Shown here: positions 50,342 to 61,699 of the stretch, piece after piece
Layout of the letters: each line of letters opens with the position of its first letter
Position numbering within the stretch: the first letter of the stretch is position 1
NCBI GenBank assembly: GCA_028023455.1
Contig: JAQFVV010000516.1
Location: forward strand, 238,501-302,500
Origin: Epiperipatus broadwayi
Lineage: Eukaryota > Onychophora > Udeonychophora > Euonychophora > Peripatidae
DNA: 64,000 nt
Direction of reading: 5' to 3'
Notes under the pieces: model-generated
Seen by the model: the letters and a program-made list of their open reading frames with translations, nothing else
Database searches by the model: none
Told to the model about the DNA's origin: nothing
Position numbers and translations under genes: made by a program

Positions 50342-52603
50342 AGCCTGTGACTAGATTGCAATAGTGTGTGCATAAAATAAAATAAAAAATCATCATCACA
50401 TTTTCTTTGATAAGAGGGGGGATCTGTAGGGCAGAGTTCAAATCCTACATGACCAAGTACCCAAAGCCTCAGAAGAAGGGTGGGGTAGATGTTTGTTTCT
50501 CTCTCTATTCATGTTTGGGCTAGTAAAAGAAATAATATATACTTTGAATAGTTTAATACTTGTACTTAAAAGTTAGACTTTTAAAGCACATGTAAGTAAT
50601 TATCTGTAGACACAAACTCTATAAATATTTTTTTCTAACATTGCTTATTAACCTTCCTTAAAGCTAATTTATATTTACTAGATTATAATATTTTTTCTTT
50701 AATAATACTTTGATTCTAATACTTGTCTTATTGATATATTTTATGAATTTTAATTTATGGCTTTTTAAAAAATCATTCAGATCATTTTTAATAGGCAAGT
50801 TATATATGTCTGACTACATGGATGAGTTAGTGTGTATTTACAGATATAAACTTAAAAACATTTACAGATACACTTTTTAAAAAAAAAGAAGAGTTGTATT
50901 TAAATAATTTTATAGTTTCTATATAAAACAGTTATATTATTTAAGCTCAATTTGTTTTATTTTGTCTGAAAAAGTTAAAGTTTTCACCTAATATTTAGGC
51001 TAATGTCAAGGGTTAATGAGAGAGATAAGATGTGGGCCATGTGGAGGAATAAGGACAAAGGCTCATCAATCGGTCATTCTAATTATCAAGAAAGTCAGAT
51101 CATTTTGGATTTCATACTAAGTAATAAATTTTAAAAAATTTTCAATTTTGAGAACATTTTCTCCAGTTGCCTTGATTTATAGACTTCCATGTGTTTCAGT
51201 AACAAACATATATGTGTGATATCATCGGACAGACTAGCATATATAATGCTGAAAATAAAAGGAAAAAAGAGGATTAAACTTGATTGATTTTCAGAAACCA
51301 CATGAAGGTTTCTGCATCAATATCTTGGGGTTAAAAAATATTTTGTTGGCATTCCTGCCACCCCAAGAATTCTGTATACATCAGAAGAGTTTAAATCTAA
51401 AGTATTTAAAACATCTTATAACTGATTGCCAAATATGAAAAAAAAAACTTATTGCCTCACCTGTGCTGATACAAAGTAAAATGCAAAAATTTGTGAAACC
51501 ATGCTATTGCTGAGTTTGAATAAAAGCACAAGGCAAAAAAATGCTAAAATATATGAAAAGCAGAAATATCGATCTGTTTATCAAAAGTAATTATGCCCAG
51601 AAAAAATGAAGAAACTATCCCAATGATAAAATGGTTTTTAAAGAAGCAATTTATTTCATCAAGCCCAAGCCCAAAATAGTACTGTTCCAGGAAACAGCTG
51701 CAATTGGTAAATCTGCGCATGTTACATATTGGTGCGTGACTGATTTCAAATTCTAAACCTTAAACAAGCTGACTTTAAAATGAAATTCCTTGGACTCTTT
51801 GAAACTATCTTTACATTGAGAGTCAAAGAAGAACTTGTAATATCAATTTTAATTATATTTTTATCAGTGACTATTAACAAATCTTTTAATAAATCCATTT
51901 ATCTGTCTTTTTAAATCCTAAAACAATAATGAATTATTAGACACTTTCAATAATAATAAATATAGCTATATTAATGTGTTATGTATTTTTAGATTTTCCT
52001 TACATGTAACCATTTATATGTGTATTTTATATTATAAAATGTGTTTATTGTGTATTCATTCAAATATTAGGGGAAAAGTTGGTTCATATTGTATATAAAA
52101 AAGGGTTTAATAGTTTTTTTATTCATAATGGGAATTGACACATATACACACACACCTAGTAATATAATTCTGCTTACATATATATTTGTTAAGCATAAAT
52201 GTTAAAAATTGGCAGAAATTTTAACATTAGGAGAGATAGGTTTTAAGATAATTAATGACCTAGATTGGTAAAAAGGCAGATAGGTAATTTGAAGCTGATT
52301 TCTCTAAATGCTCTTATCTCTATGATCTAACTAACTTTTTTCTACTCATTTCTCATTAATATTATATTTAGATTTATGAATTTAAAAATATGTTATACAT
52401 AATAGATGAGTATGTGCATGAATAAAATGTTTATTTTTAAAATTAATAATGTTTCTAAGATATAAGATTTTTATTCACCCGCAAACACATCATGCTATAT
52501 GATAAGAACATTGAGTTTACTTTTCATTAAGGAAAGGGGGGGGGAGATTTTTGGTATTATTATTATTATTATTATTATTACTATTTAAATGTAAACAATT
52601 TAT
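50342..52603. other. No recognisable gene
   Basis: AT-rich sequence with less AT-rich patches at 50400-50510 and 51220-51780, in which no frame or family could be recognised. An (ATT)n tract lies at about 52555-52581. Confidence 0.4.
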
Positions 52604-52616
52604 CATTATTAATTAT
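52604..52616 (+). repeat. 13-bp target-site duplication, left
   Basis: CATTATTAATTAT directly precedes the ribozyme array and is repeated exactly at 55313-55325 directly after it. Confidence 0.75.
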
Positions 52617-52784
52617 AGTAATAATAACAAGTCAGATGTCACATGACTTATATATAGCTTGCACTTACAAATATGTAAAATTAAGAGCATGCTAATAACT
52701 CTAAACAAGCTTTTTTTTTTTATTTATGATAAATGCTACTACAAGAGAAGGCATTCAAATCATTTTTATCTTGGATTGTCCCCA

Positions 52785-52825
52785 TCCCCAGACCGGTTTC
52801 GACCTATGGGTCTCTTCAGTGAGGA
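52785..52825 (-). ncRNA. Hammerhead ribozyme, array unit 1
   Basis: Minus strand in order: TCCTCA (stem I 3' strand), CTGAAGA (core CUGANGA), GACC-CATA-GGTC (stem II hairpin), GAA, self-complementary ACCGGT (short stem III, which includes the last A of GAAA and the U of the UH cleavage dinucleotide), C (cleavage site), TGGGGA (stem I 5' strand, one G-U wobble). All canonical core bases are present. Predicted cleavage lies between 52791 and 52790. The tiny stem III suggests cleavage as a dimer, as proposed for PLE and retrozyme hammerheads. Confidence 0.85.
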
Positions 52826-53206
52826 GTTGGGACATTAGATCTAAAAAACCAACTCAAGCAAAGCCTTTATCTAAAAGATAATTGTTAGAAGAAGATCTGA
52901 AACTTTTAGACATCTACATGTCTTTAAAGTCAGCTCTCCAACTGAAAAAATCATATGAGCCTGAACTTAATTCAGATACTCCATATATTAGTAGGCTTAG
53001 CTCTTTAATTTAGCTAAAGCCACAACAGCAAAATAATAATAGTAATAATAACAAGTCAGATGTCACATGACTTATATATAGCTTGCACTTACAAATATGT
53101 AAAATTAAGAGCATGCTAATAACTCTAAACAAGCTTTTTTTTTATTTATGATAAATGCTACTACAAGAGAAGGCATTCAAATCATTTTTATCTTGGATTG
53201 TCCCCA

Positions 53207-53247
53207 TCCCCAGACCGGTTTCGACCTATGGGTCTCTTCAGTGAGGA
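53207..53247 (-). ncRNA. Hammerhead ribozyme, array unit 2
   Basis: Identical core and stems to unit 1. Confidence 0.85.
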
Positions 53248-53628
53248 GTTGGGACATTAGATCTAAAAAACCAACTCAAGCAAAGCCTTTATCTAAAAGA
53301 TAATTGTTAGAAGAAGATCTGAAACTTTTAGACATCTACATGTCTTTAAAGTCAGCTCTCCAACTGAAAAAATCATATGGGCCTGAACTTAATTCAGATA
53401 CTCCATATATTAGTAGGCTTAGCTCTTTAATTTAGCTAAAGCCACAACAGCAAAATAATAATAGTAATAATAACAAGTCAGATGTCACATGACTTATATA
53501 TAGCTTGCACTTACAAATATGTAAAATTAAGAGCATGCTAATAACTCTAAACAAGCTTTTTTTTTATTTATGATAAATGCTACTACAAGAGAAGGCATTC
53601 AAATCATTTTTATCTTGGATTGTCCCCA

Positions 53629-53669
53629 TCCCCAGACCGGTTTCGACCTATGGGTCTCTTCAGTGAGGA
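53629..53669 (-). ncRNA. Hammerhead ribozyme, array unit 3
   Basis: Identical core and stems to unit 1. Confidence 0.85.
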
Positions 53670-54050
53670 GTTGGGACATTAGATCTAAAAAACCAACTCA
53701 AGCAAAGCATTTATCTAAAAGATAATTGTTAGAAGAAGATCTGAAACTTTTAGACATCTACATGTCTTTAAAGTCAGCTCTCCAACTGAAAAAATCATAT
53801 GAGCCTGAACTTAATTCAGATACTCCATATATTAGTAGGCTTAGCTCTTTAATTTAGCTAAAGCCACAACAGCAAAATAATAATAGTAATAATAACAAGT
53901 CAGATGTCACATGACTTATATATAGCTTGCACTTACAAATATGTAAAATTAAGAGCATGCTAATAACTCTAAACAAGCTTTTTTTTTATTTATGATAAAT
54001 GCTACTACAAGAGAAGGCATTCAAATCATTTTTATCTTGGATTGTCCCCA

Positions 54051-54091
54051 TCCCCAGACCGGTTTCGACCTATGGGTCTCTTCAGTGAGGT
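54051..54091 (-). ncRNA. Hammerhead ribozyme, array unit 4
   Basis: Same as unit 1 except for a T for A at 54091, which removes the outermost stem I pair. Core intact. Confidence 0.8.
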
Positions 54092-54472
54092 GTTGGGACA
54101 TTAGATCTAAAAAACCAACTCAAGCAAAGCCTTTATCTAAAAGATAATTGTTAGAAGAAGATCTGAAACTTTTAGACATCTACATGTCTTTAAAGTCAGC
54201 TCTCCAACTGAAAAAATCATATGGGCCTGAACTTAATTCAGATACTCCATATATTAGTAGGCTTAGCTCTTTAATTTAGCTAAAGCCACAACAGCAAAAT
54301 AATAATAGTAATAATAATAAGTCAGATGTCACATGACTTATATATAGCTTGCACTTACAAATATGTAAAATTAAGAGCATGCTAATAACTCTAAACAAGC
54401 TTTTTTTTTATTTATGATAAATGCTACTACAAGAGAAGGCATTCAAATCATTTTTATCTTGGATTGTTCCCA

Positions 54473-54513
54473 TCCCCAGACCGGTTTCGACCTATGGGTC
54501 TCTTCAGTGAGGA
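54473..54513 (-). ncRNA. Hammerhead ribozyme, array unit 5
   Basis: Core and stems as in unit 1. Upstream flank differs by one base (TTGTTCCCATC in place of TTGTCCCCATC on the + strand). Confidence 0.85.
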
Positions 54514-54600
54514 GTTGGGACATTAGATCTAAAAAACCAACTCAAGCAAAGCATTTATCTAAAAGATAATTGTTAGAAGAAGATCTGAAACTTTTAGACA

Positions 54601-54714
54601 AGCATTTATCTAAAAGATAATTGTTAGAAGAAGATCTGAAACTTTTAGACAATCTGTCTAAAAGTTTCAGATCTTCTTCTAACAATTATCTTTTAGATAA
54701 ATGCTTTGCTTGAG
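54601..54714. repeat. Strand-switch palindrome inside the array
   Basis: AGCATTTATCTAAAAGATAA through CTTTTAGAC (54601-54650) repeats the segment just before it, and is then mirrored from 54656 (GTCTAAAAGTTTCAGATC). It is a hairpin of about 50-bp arms at the point where the array changes orientation. Confidence 0.9.
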
Positions 54715-54741
54715 TTGGTTTTTTAGATCTAATGTCCCAAC

Positions 54742-54782
54742 TCCTCACTGAAGAGACCCATAGGTCGAAACCGGTCTGGGGA
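54742..54782 (+). ncRNA. Hammerhead ribozyme, array unit 6 (inverted)
   Basis: Same 41-nt motif on the plus strand: TCCTCA, CTGAAGA, GACC-CATA-GGTC, GAA, ACCGGT, C, TGGGGA. Confidence 0.85.
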
Positions 54783-55163
54783 TGGGGACAATCCAAGATA
54801 AAAATGATTTGAATGCTTTCTCTTGTAGTAGCATTTATCATAAATAAAAAAAAAGCTTGTTTAGAGTTATTAGCATGCTCTTAATTTTACATATTTGTAA
54901 GTGCAAGCTATATATAAGTCATGTGACATCTGACTTGTTATTATTACTATTATTATTTTGCTGTTGTGGCTTTAGCTAAATTAAAGAGCTAAGCCTACTA
55001 ATATATGGAGTATCTGAATTAAGTTCAGGCCCATATAATTTTTTCAGTTGGAGAGCTGACTTTAAAGACATGTAGATGTCTAAAAGTTTCAGATCTTCTT
55101 CTAACAATTATCTTTTAGATAAAGGCTTTGCTAGAGTTGGTTTTTTAGATCTAATGTCCCAAC

Positions 55164-55204
55164 TCCTCACTGAAGAGACCCATAGGTCGAAACCGGTCTG
55201 GAGA
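55164..55204 (+). ncRNA. Hammerhead ribozyme, array unit 7 (inverted)
   Basis: Core, stem II and stem III intact. Stem I 5' strand is TGGAGA instead of TGGGGA, adding one mismatch. The minus-strand frame at 55108-55299 is a chance reading of this unit. Confidence 0.8.
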
Positions 55205-55312
55205 TGGGGACAATTCAAGATAAAAATGATTTGAATGCCTTCTCTTGTAGTAGCATTTATCATAAATATAAAAAAAAGCTTGTTTAGAGTTATTAGCATG
55301 CTCTTAATTTTA

Positions 55313-55325
55313 CATTATTAATTAT
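55313..55325 (+). repeat. 13-bp target-site duplication, right
   Basis: CATTATTAATTAT, identical to 52604-52616. Confidence 0.75.
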
Positions 55326-55429
55326 GTAAAATTTTCTATCTGTATTATTAATGCTTAATGAGTAATAAATGTTAAATTTGTTTTTTATTAAAATAGGCGT
55401 ATATCTTTCTTAAGAGTTAATAATTGTCT

Positions 55430-55990
55430 TGTGAGATTAGTTATGATCATCATCATCACTGATGAATGTCAATCTTTAAGTCATAAGTTAAATATGATAA
55501 TATTTTGGGTAAATAATTATAGGTTGATAAAAGATAAATTTTATGTTGTGAGTTAGTTCTAAAGCTGTGGCTTAAAGTATCATCATCATCATCATCTTAT
55601 TAATCAATAGTCTTAACAGTGTTTAATGGCCATAGATAAATAATGGTTCTCACGGTAATTGTGAGCCATTATAAGATAATGACTACTATTAAGATTATCA
55701 AATGTCACTTAAGGTTTAGTGAATTGCCACCGATAAATCGGTAGAATTTAGTATGTAGTTGGTAAGACTTATGAGAGTGTTAAATATGCACTTATGATAT
55801 TAAAATGTTATATAATAAATTTGTCTGATAATTTATTTGCACAACTAAAGAATAATAAGGATGTTTTCCCTTAATGTTAGTGCAAATGTGATATGGTTTT
55901 AAAAATGGAAAATCCTACATCCTGTTATAAATTATGTACCAAATGGGTTCAAACCACATACATCTATAAGTAAGATAGACTATATACACA
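55430..55990 (+). repeat. Dispersed repeat with (ATC)n core, copy B
   Basis: Ordered block similarity to 22840-23420, including the TGTTGTGAGTTAGT, GTATCATCATCATC and TTTAATGGCCATAGATA blocks and the distal TTATGTACCAAATGGGTTCA block. Copies diverged; class unknown. Confidence 0.45.
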
Positions 55991-56086
55991 ATATAAAAAC
56001 TTGTAGAAAGGCATGCTAGTTATTATAATGCTCATCTTTCCCCAAGCTAATTTATTTCTATATTTTTCATAAGTTACAATATATTT

Positions 56087-56222
56087 ATAATAATTCAAAC
56101 AAATTTATTTAACACAGTATTCAAAATTAAATAATGTATTCTTTACCGGAAGTACTTCCAGTAAAGAATATATTATTTAATTTTGAATACTGTGTTAAAT
56201 AAATTTGTTTGAATTATTATTA
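56087..56222. repeat. Near-perfect ~130-bp palindrome
   Basis: The left arm, AATAATTCAAACAAATTTAT through AACACAGTATTCAAAATTAA and TTCTTTAC, is mirrored almost without mismatch. The centre is GGAAGTACTTCC. No AT microsatellite at the centre, unlike the other palindromes here. It may be a short MITE. Confidence 0.85.
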
Positions 56223-56479
56223 TATGATTTAAAAATACAGACATTCTATTTTAAATAAAATATTTAGTGGATAACAAGTTTGACACTATATAACAATATA
56301 CCCTTGTTTATATAGACATGGGTTGTGACAATTTAATTAACAGAATGCACCTTTATAAAATATGTAAAAGTGTACACTAACTGTCACTTTCAAAGTGTCC
56401 CTTGTATATTTATGCACTGAATAAACAGCATCTCCATTTATAGAAGCATATCTTGATCTCTCACATTCTGTTGGATATC
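56223..56479. other. Unannotated spacer 3' of mariner
   Basis: AT-rich. Terminal inverted repeats of the mariner copy were not identified with confidence. Confidence 0.4.
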
Positions 56480-57350
56480 AATTATAGTAGAAAATATTTA
56501 ACCTTACAATGCAGTTGTGTAATTGATTATGTGACCAAAACATTTCTCACAAACAGCACACTGTGACTTGACACATTATCATGATGAATGATCTATTTGT
56601 CAGACCACAATTTGAAAGTTTTTCTTTGAAAAAAATCTTATAATCTCTTAAATACTTTTAAATAACATTGTTCATTGGTGGATTTCTGTTTAATTCTTGA
56701 TGGGCTATTCCTTTATGATCAAAGGAACACACTAGAATGATATTAAACTGTGATAGTAACATGCAGGAATTTGCATCGCATGCTGACATTTTGTTTCTGG
56801 GTCATATTGGAAGCACAATATTTCATTATTTGTAATTACTCTTAGAAGCAGATACATATTTGAAGAATAATCAGTTGCAACATTAAGCCAATGCTGTTTT
56901 TGTTCATCCATCAAGATCCAATGCCCAAACTTCACAGATATTTTTCTCATGCTCAATTCATTATTTAAAATTAGTATAACTGTTTCTCAATTAATCTGCA
57001 ATTTTTCAGCTATCATTCTAACACTTAATCATCTGTTGGACCATACTGCATCTCATATTTGATTAATATTAATGACAGTCATTGTTGTTTTTGGCTGTTT
57101 GATTTGGGATCATCTATCACATATTATCTCCCATCTTTAAATTTCTTATACCACTCAAACATATTCAATTTATTCTATGCATCTTCATCATATATCACTT
57201 GTAATTGTTGTAACATTTCAAAAGCATCTTTGCTGAATTTCACACAAAATTTTCTATTAATATATTGCTCAAAATTTCAATTCCTCATTTCTATGGTAAA
57301 GCCATATCCATGGATATTTATTGTCTTCTTGATAGCCAATTAACAACTAG
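56480..57350 (-). pseudogene. Degenerate mariner transposase
   Basis: From high to low coordinates on the minus strand: KFCVKFSKDAFEMLQQL and MFEWYKKFKDGR (first helix-turn-helix); DDPKSNSQ (linker); MRKISVKFGHWILMDEQKQH (56896-56956) and LLLRVITNNEILCFQYDPET (first catalytic block, normally VITGDESW.FQYDPETK); FDHKGIAHQELN; and FIMIMCQVTVCC in place of the second block (..HHDNAPSH). Mariner moves by DDE/D-type cut-and-paste at TA sites. Here the first catalytic Asp is Asn and the second block is lost, frames shift and there are stops, so the copy is inactive. Confidence 0.75.
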
Positions 57351-59704
57351 CTCTTCCAGCTTAAAGTTTACACACATTATCTTAAGCATGTTCAAACATG
57401 AATATTCATGTAATTCCCAATCCAATTAGGTCACAGGTGACACCACACATCCATTCTAGAAATTAAATTGTCTCACCTTATTTGTCATTTATAATTTTAA
57501 GCTATTAAATATAATAAATTAAACCTAATGATTGAAACACAAAGTAAAATATTAAACCACTTATATTTTTTATGATCTGTGAATTTTTATTAAACTAATG
57601 AATCAATATATGTTTTAAAAAGTTTTTATATATAGCAAATCTCTTTCTTTCATATTTAACTTGGTGTCTTCAGTTTAATCTTCAAATAAAGATACTAGCT
57701 AGGAATTTTAATCGCTTACATATAAAAGATATTATTGTGAACAAATATATAAAGAGATCCACATTAATCAATGCATAAAATATATTTGTTTAGTGGAATG
57801 ATTAAAAAATAAAATATAGAGTGGAATTTGATTTTTAAAAAAATAATGGAAAAAAGTTTTTGAAGTGTATAAATTCTACCATTTATTGACGAATAGATCA
57901 TGTCATGTTGAAGATATTTCTAAAGTGTTTGATTATTAAAAAATGTGATAATGAAAGTTTATGCTGATCATGTATTTATTAATTTATCTGCATTAAAGAA
58001 TTTTTGCATCTTAAAATTCTATAGGTAGAATATCTGATTTTATAATGCCTATACTAATGATAATTTCCTTGCCATTAAATATTAAATTGTTCTAGAGAAT
58101 ACATACCAATATTATCATATTTAATACACATTGATTAATCTTCCAAAAAAGGGATAATATTATAAGTGATCTATTATTGAGTTCAAAGGCATGATTTTGC
58201 AGAAATGTGCCCATCAACCAAAAAAGTAAAGATCCAGATAAGAGAAATGAAAATAAATCTTACATCATGACTAAACTAGATTTGCTGTCACAATAGTAAA
58301 TAAAATCATACTTTATTCAGAAATTATTAATGAGAATCATAAATTATTTTCTAGTCACAGTGCAAATATCACATAAAAATATAGACATGCCATCAGACAT
58401 CCCAGTCATAAAGGTAACTTAAAATGTAATTTAAAAAGTCTTGTACATAATTTAATTTGTTGCATCTGAAAATATAACAATATATATTTTAAAAAAAATA
58501 GAAAATTCTATTTTTTTTATTTTTGGTGAGAAAATGTGTTAAAAAGTAAACGCTCCAAACAAGACAAAAGACAACAGCCTCACTTGAAATTATAAAAAAA
58601 AAAACAATTAGATAAAAAAAAACAGTGCAACAAAATCATTTAGATTGGAGTAAACAAGTCATTTTTGGTTTCTATCTAAGAGGAGAAATGAGGTGAAATC
58701 CACTTGATGGCTTTTTTGAGTAGTTAATGTACATAATACAATGAGTCTAAAACATAATATAAAACTTTATTAAACAATGAATTAATGATTGATATTGAAA
58801 TTATCACAAATAAAATAATAAAATTGATATTTGTTACGATCATATAGATGCTACTGCCTTTTTATCCTTAATGTATTTTATTTTTATTAACAAATACAAG
58901 AGAAAAAATAACATTTCCCTCACTTGTAAAGAAAATTGGAAATTAAGAACTAATAGTTTCTGAATTAGAAATTATATCTTAAATTAAACAATTTTTTAAA
59001 TATATTTACAAAAAGAATTTTTTTTTACAAGCAAGCAATATTTAAATGTGAATGAAATAACTATTAACAAGTTCAATAAAAAGAATATGTATTTAATTCA
59101 ATGAAATGATGAGTCAGGTAGTTATTACAATAACAAAAACGAAGTTATTAAAATTGGAAAAAAAAATTGGCAGCTCAGATATCATGCAGGAAGTCAGAGA
59201 AGATTGAGATATGAAGACTAGAGCTGGAAAAAGTTATAAAATATAACATGATTACGTAAATTTTGTCTTTTTTATCCCATGTTATTGGAGACTAGGCAAA
59301 AATGCAGTAAATATTGAGAAAACTGTAGTTATTATATTTTTTCTCTATAATGACAGAAGGAAGTATATTTAGAAAATTTTAAGGCAATATGGCTTTTTGA
59401 ATACAATCTATTTTTCTCTAGATTGTCTTTTCAAACATTAATTCTATTTATTAGTAATTGATTTTAATCTGAACCTTCTTTGATTAAATTTTTCAGAAGA
59501 ATAACTATCTACAAATTGCCATAATAAAATTCTATCAATGAGAATGAAAAAAGTTTTAGAGAATTTTTAATGCAAATCATTTGCTATAAGTTCAACATAA
59601 TTATGTCCAAAAAATGTTAATTCCAATTTAATGGAATTGTATTCAGACAAAATATAGATGTCAAAATAAATGTTAAAAATATTCCATTATGTTTTTATTT
59701 TATA
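57351..59704. other. No recognisable gene
   Basis: AT-rich sequence with homopolymer runs. Nothing supported. Confidence 0.5.
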
Positions 59705-59728
59705 GTCACCATCATTATCATCTTATTT

Positions 59729-60560
59729 TCAACTTCTGTCAATCCACTGCAAGGTGAGGTCTCTGCAAGTTTAATCCAATGTCTCTGATATCTAGATTCT
59801 CTTCACATCACATCAGCATACTTATTTATTTTAACTATCTATCTCTATAGTCTCTTTTAAATCTTTTATATTTTTTTTGGAATCCAGTTTAAGGTTTCAA
59901 CTATCCATATACTATCATTGCTTCTAACAATATATTTCATCCAGATCCACTTCAGTCTCTTAATTCTTTCACTAATATTAATAATACTAGTTTTTTCTCT
60001 CATCCACATATTTTGTTTTTGATTTCTTTTGTTAATTCTAACATACATCTCTTCATACTTGCTTAAGTGGAGTGAAATTTCTGAATTGCTATGCTGTTAA
60101 GAGTCTAAGTCTTCGATCCCTAAATAAAAACTGGTAAAACATATTTATTAAATAACTTTTCTTTAAAAAAAACATAGTCATATTTTATTTTAATATTAAG
60201 TTATTTCTAACAAAAGCATCATATCAAAATTTAATTCTATTATTAATTTTATCTATTATGGTCATCTTTATTAATAATCTGACTTAAAGTAATTGTTAAG
60301 TTCTTCTAATTCATCATTATCAATTTTTATTTTCTTCTTTTGAGAAAATCAATTGAATATTACTTTAGGTTTTTTAGCATTTATCTTTACTCCTACTTCC
60401 TAATTTTCATATGATAACTCTTGCAATATTTTCTAAAACTCTGAAGCATTATTTACAAAAACAACTACACCATTTGAAAAATTTAGACAACATAAATAAT
60501 CTGCATTTACATTATATTATTTAACTTCCTGTTTTAATCTACAAATATTTCTCACAAAAC
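59729..60560 (-). pseudogene. RTE-like LINE copy C, 3' part (degenerate)
   Basis: The minus-strand frame 59866-60048 reads NQKQNMWMREKTSIINISER, then IKRLKWIWMKYIVRSNDS and ETLNWIPKK. The C-terminus, further down, reads LQWIDRS with a stop at 59729-59731. These are the same RT-tail motifs as in the copy at 3-251 (RRLKWNWAGH, LNWI, LQWID). 60290-60560 matches the corresponding part of copies A and B (for example TTTTGAGAAAAT...CAATTGAATATTACT). It is frameshifted and 5'-truncated. Confidence 0.75.
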
Positions 60561-60639
60561 TAATATATTTCTTAACATCCTGAAAATAATATTTAATCTT
60601 CTTCAGAGAGTTGTCTAAGATGGATTGAATTGTATACAC

Positions 60640-61165
60640 AGATAATATCATTTGATGTTGCCATTTGACCATCAATTATTAAGTTACAATCCTGAGGATA
60701 AAAATGTTTTCTTATTACTCTGCACAGTGGCTCTTTTGATTTTGGTTTTAGAAAAGTAAAAGGAATTCTCTTTTATTGTAAATCCAATTTGTTATAAGAG
60801 TTTAAACCCATAAAGCTGTTTTTATGTGTAAGAATCCAATGACTAACATCTTTCTTGATTGTGCAAATAATAATTTTTTTTTCAAAGAGTTGTATATGTG
60901 GAATTGAATATTTTATAAATTTTTAATTTAATAAAAAAAGAGATAAATGGATTATATCCATGTAAATAGAGATAACTTTATCTTTTGATGTTGTCATGAA
61001 ACCATCAATTGCTAATTGATAATACTTATTGCTAAATTATGCTTTTGTTTCTATAATCTCATACATAATATTTTTTTGTTTTGGGTTTCAGTGAAGTAAA
61101 ATTTATTTTCTTTTACTTCAAACCTGAATTGTTAAAAAATTTAAACCCCCAAAGTGTTAGTCCAA
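60640..61165. repeat. Diverged direct repeat, ~200-bp unit, two copies
   Basis: ATCATTTGATGTTGCCATTTGACCATCAATT...TTTGGTTT.AG near 60650-60790 has a diverged parallel, ATCTTTTGATGTTGTCATGA...ACCATCAATTGC...TTTGGGTTTCAG, near 60978-61095. Both end in a TTTAAACCC(A/C) string. Origin unknown. Confidence 0.4.
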
Positions 61166-61699
61166 AATATTAAAAATGCAAGTTGATTTCATTTTTTTAA
61201 CTAGGGACCACAATAGCTTATGCATCATATTAGACATCTGTAGGGAATGTGTATTGTCTGATAAAAATTGTTAACATTTAATAATAGTTATTTTTAATTA
61301 AATATTATGAAAATATTCTTCATAAAGATTATGGGCAATACTTATAAAATAGAATAATCTAAATTATAAATCAAGTGAGTGTTTTAAAATCAGAGTCTAT
61401 TAGTAAGGAAAATTTTATTGTAACCATGCAGCAAAAAAAGAAATATATAAATAAAAGTACAAGTATAACTTAACTATTAAAAATATACAAGACTTATTAT
61501 TGTCTGACTTGAGTCAAAATATTATTACTCAAAAACTAATACTTAATAATTTTAGATGTCATGAAATCATGCGATATGGAATTGAAGAGATGCTTTCCTT
61601 ATCATATTTTCAATGATATACCACGATGTAGTCTTTAAGCATTCAGTAACACATGCATAAAATTATAGTATTTTTTTTAAATTTCTTTCTTTGTTCAAT
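61166..61699. other. No recognisable gene
   Basis: AT-rich; nothing supported. Confidence 0.5.

Larger units (their letters stand above)
52617..55312. mobile_element. Retrozyme-like tandem array (422-bp unit, 7 hammerhead ribozymes)
   Basis: Units start (AGTAATAATAA...) at 52617, 53041, 53463, 53885 and 54307. The first is 424 bp because of a longer T run; the others are 422 bp. Units 1-4 are nearly identical and unit 5 breaks off at 54600. A 52-bp terminal segment is then repeated, and the sequence flips strand at about 54650. One full inverted unit (54656-55077) and a truncated one (55078-55312) follow. Each unit contains one hammerhead ribozyme. No protein is encoded. Unit size, type I-like hammerheads, tandem copies and a 13-bp target duplication match the metazoan retrozymes described in the literature: non-autonomous elements thought to move as circular RNAs using Penelope-type RT. 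Confidence 0.85.

Noticed and set aside
50425-50470. tRNA-like B-box (GAGTTCAAATCC) suggesting a tRNA-derived SINE
   Set aside because: No A-box at the right spacing, no T-stem pairing around the box and no repeat copy in the window.
55108-55299. 63-aa frame in the retrozyme array
   Set aside because: Chance frame through the ribozyme unit; only the truncated unit 7 shows it.
52617-55312. CRISPR-like regular repeats
   Set aside because: Units are 422 bp with no short repeat/variable spacer structure, and the sequence is eukaryotic.
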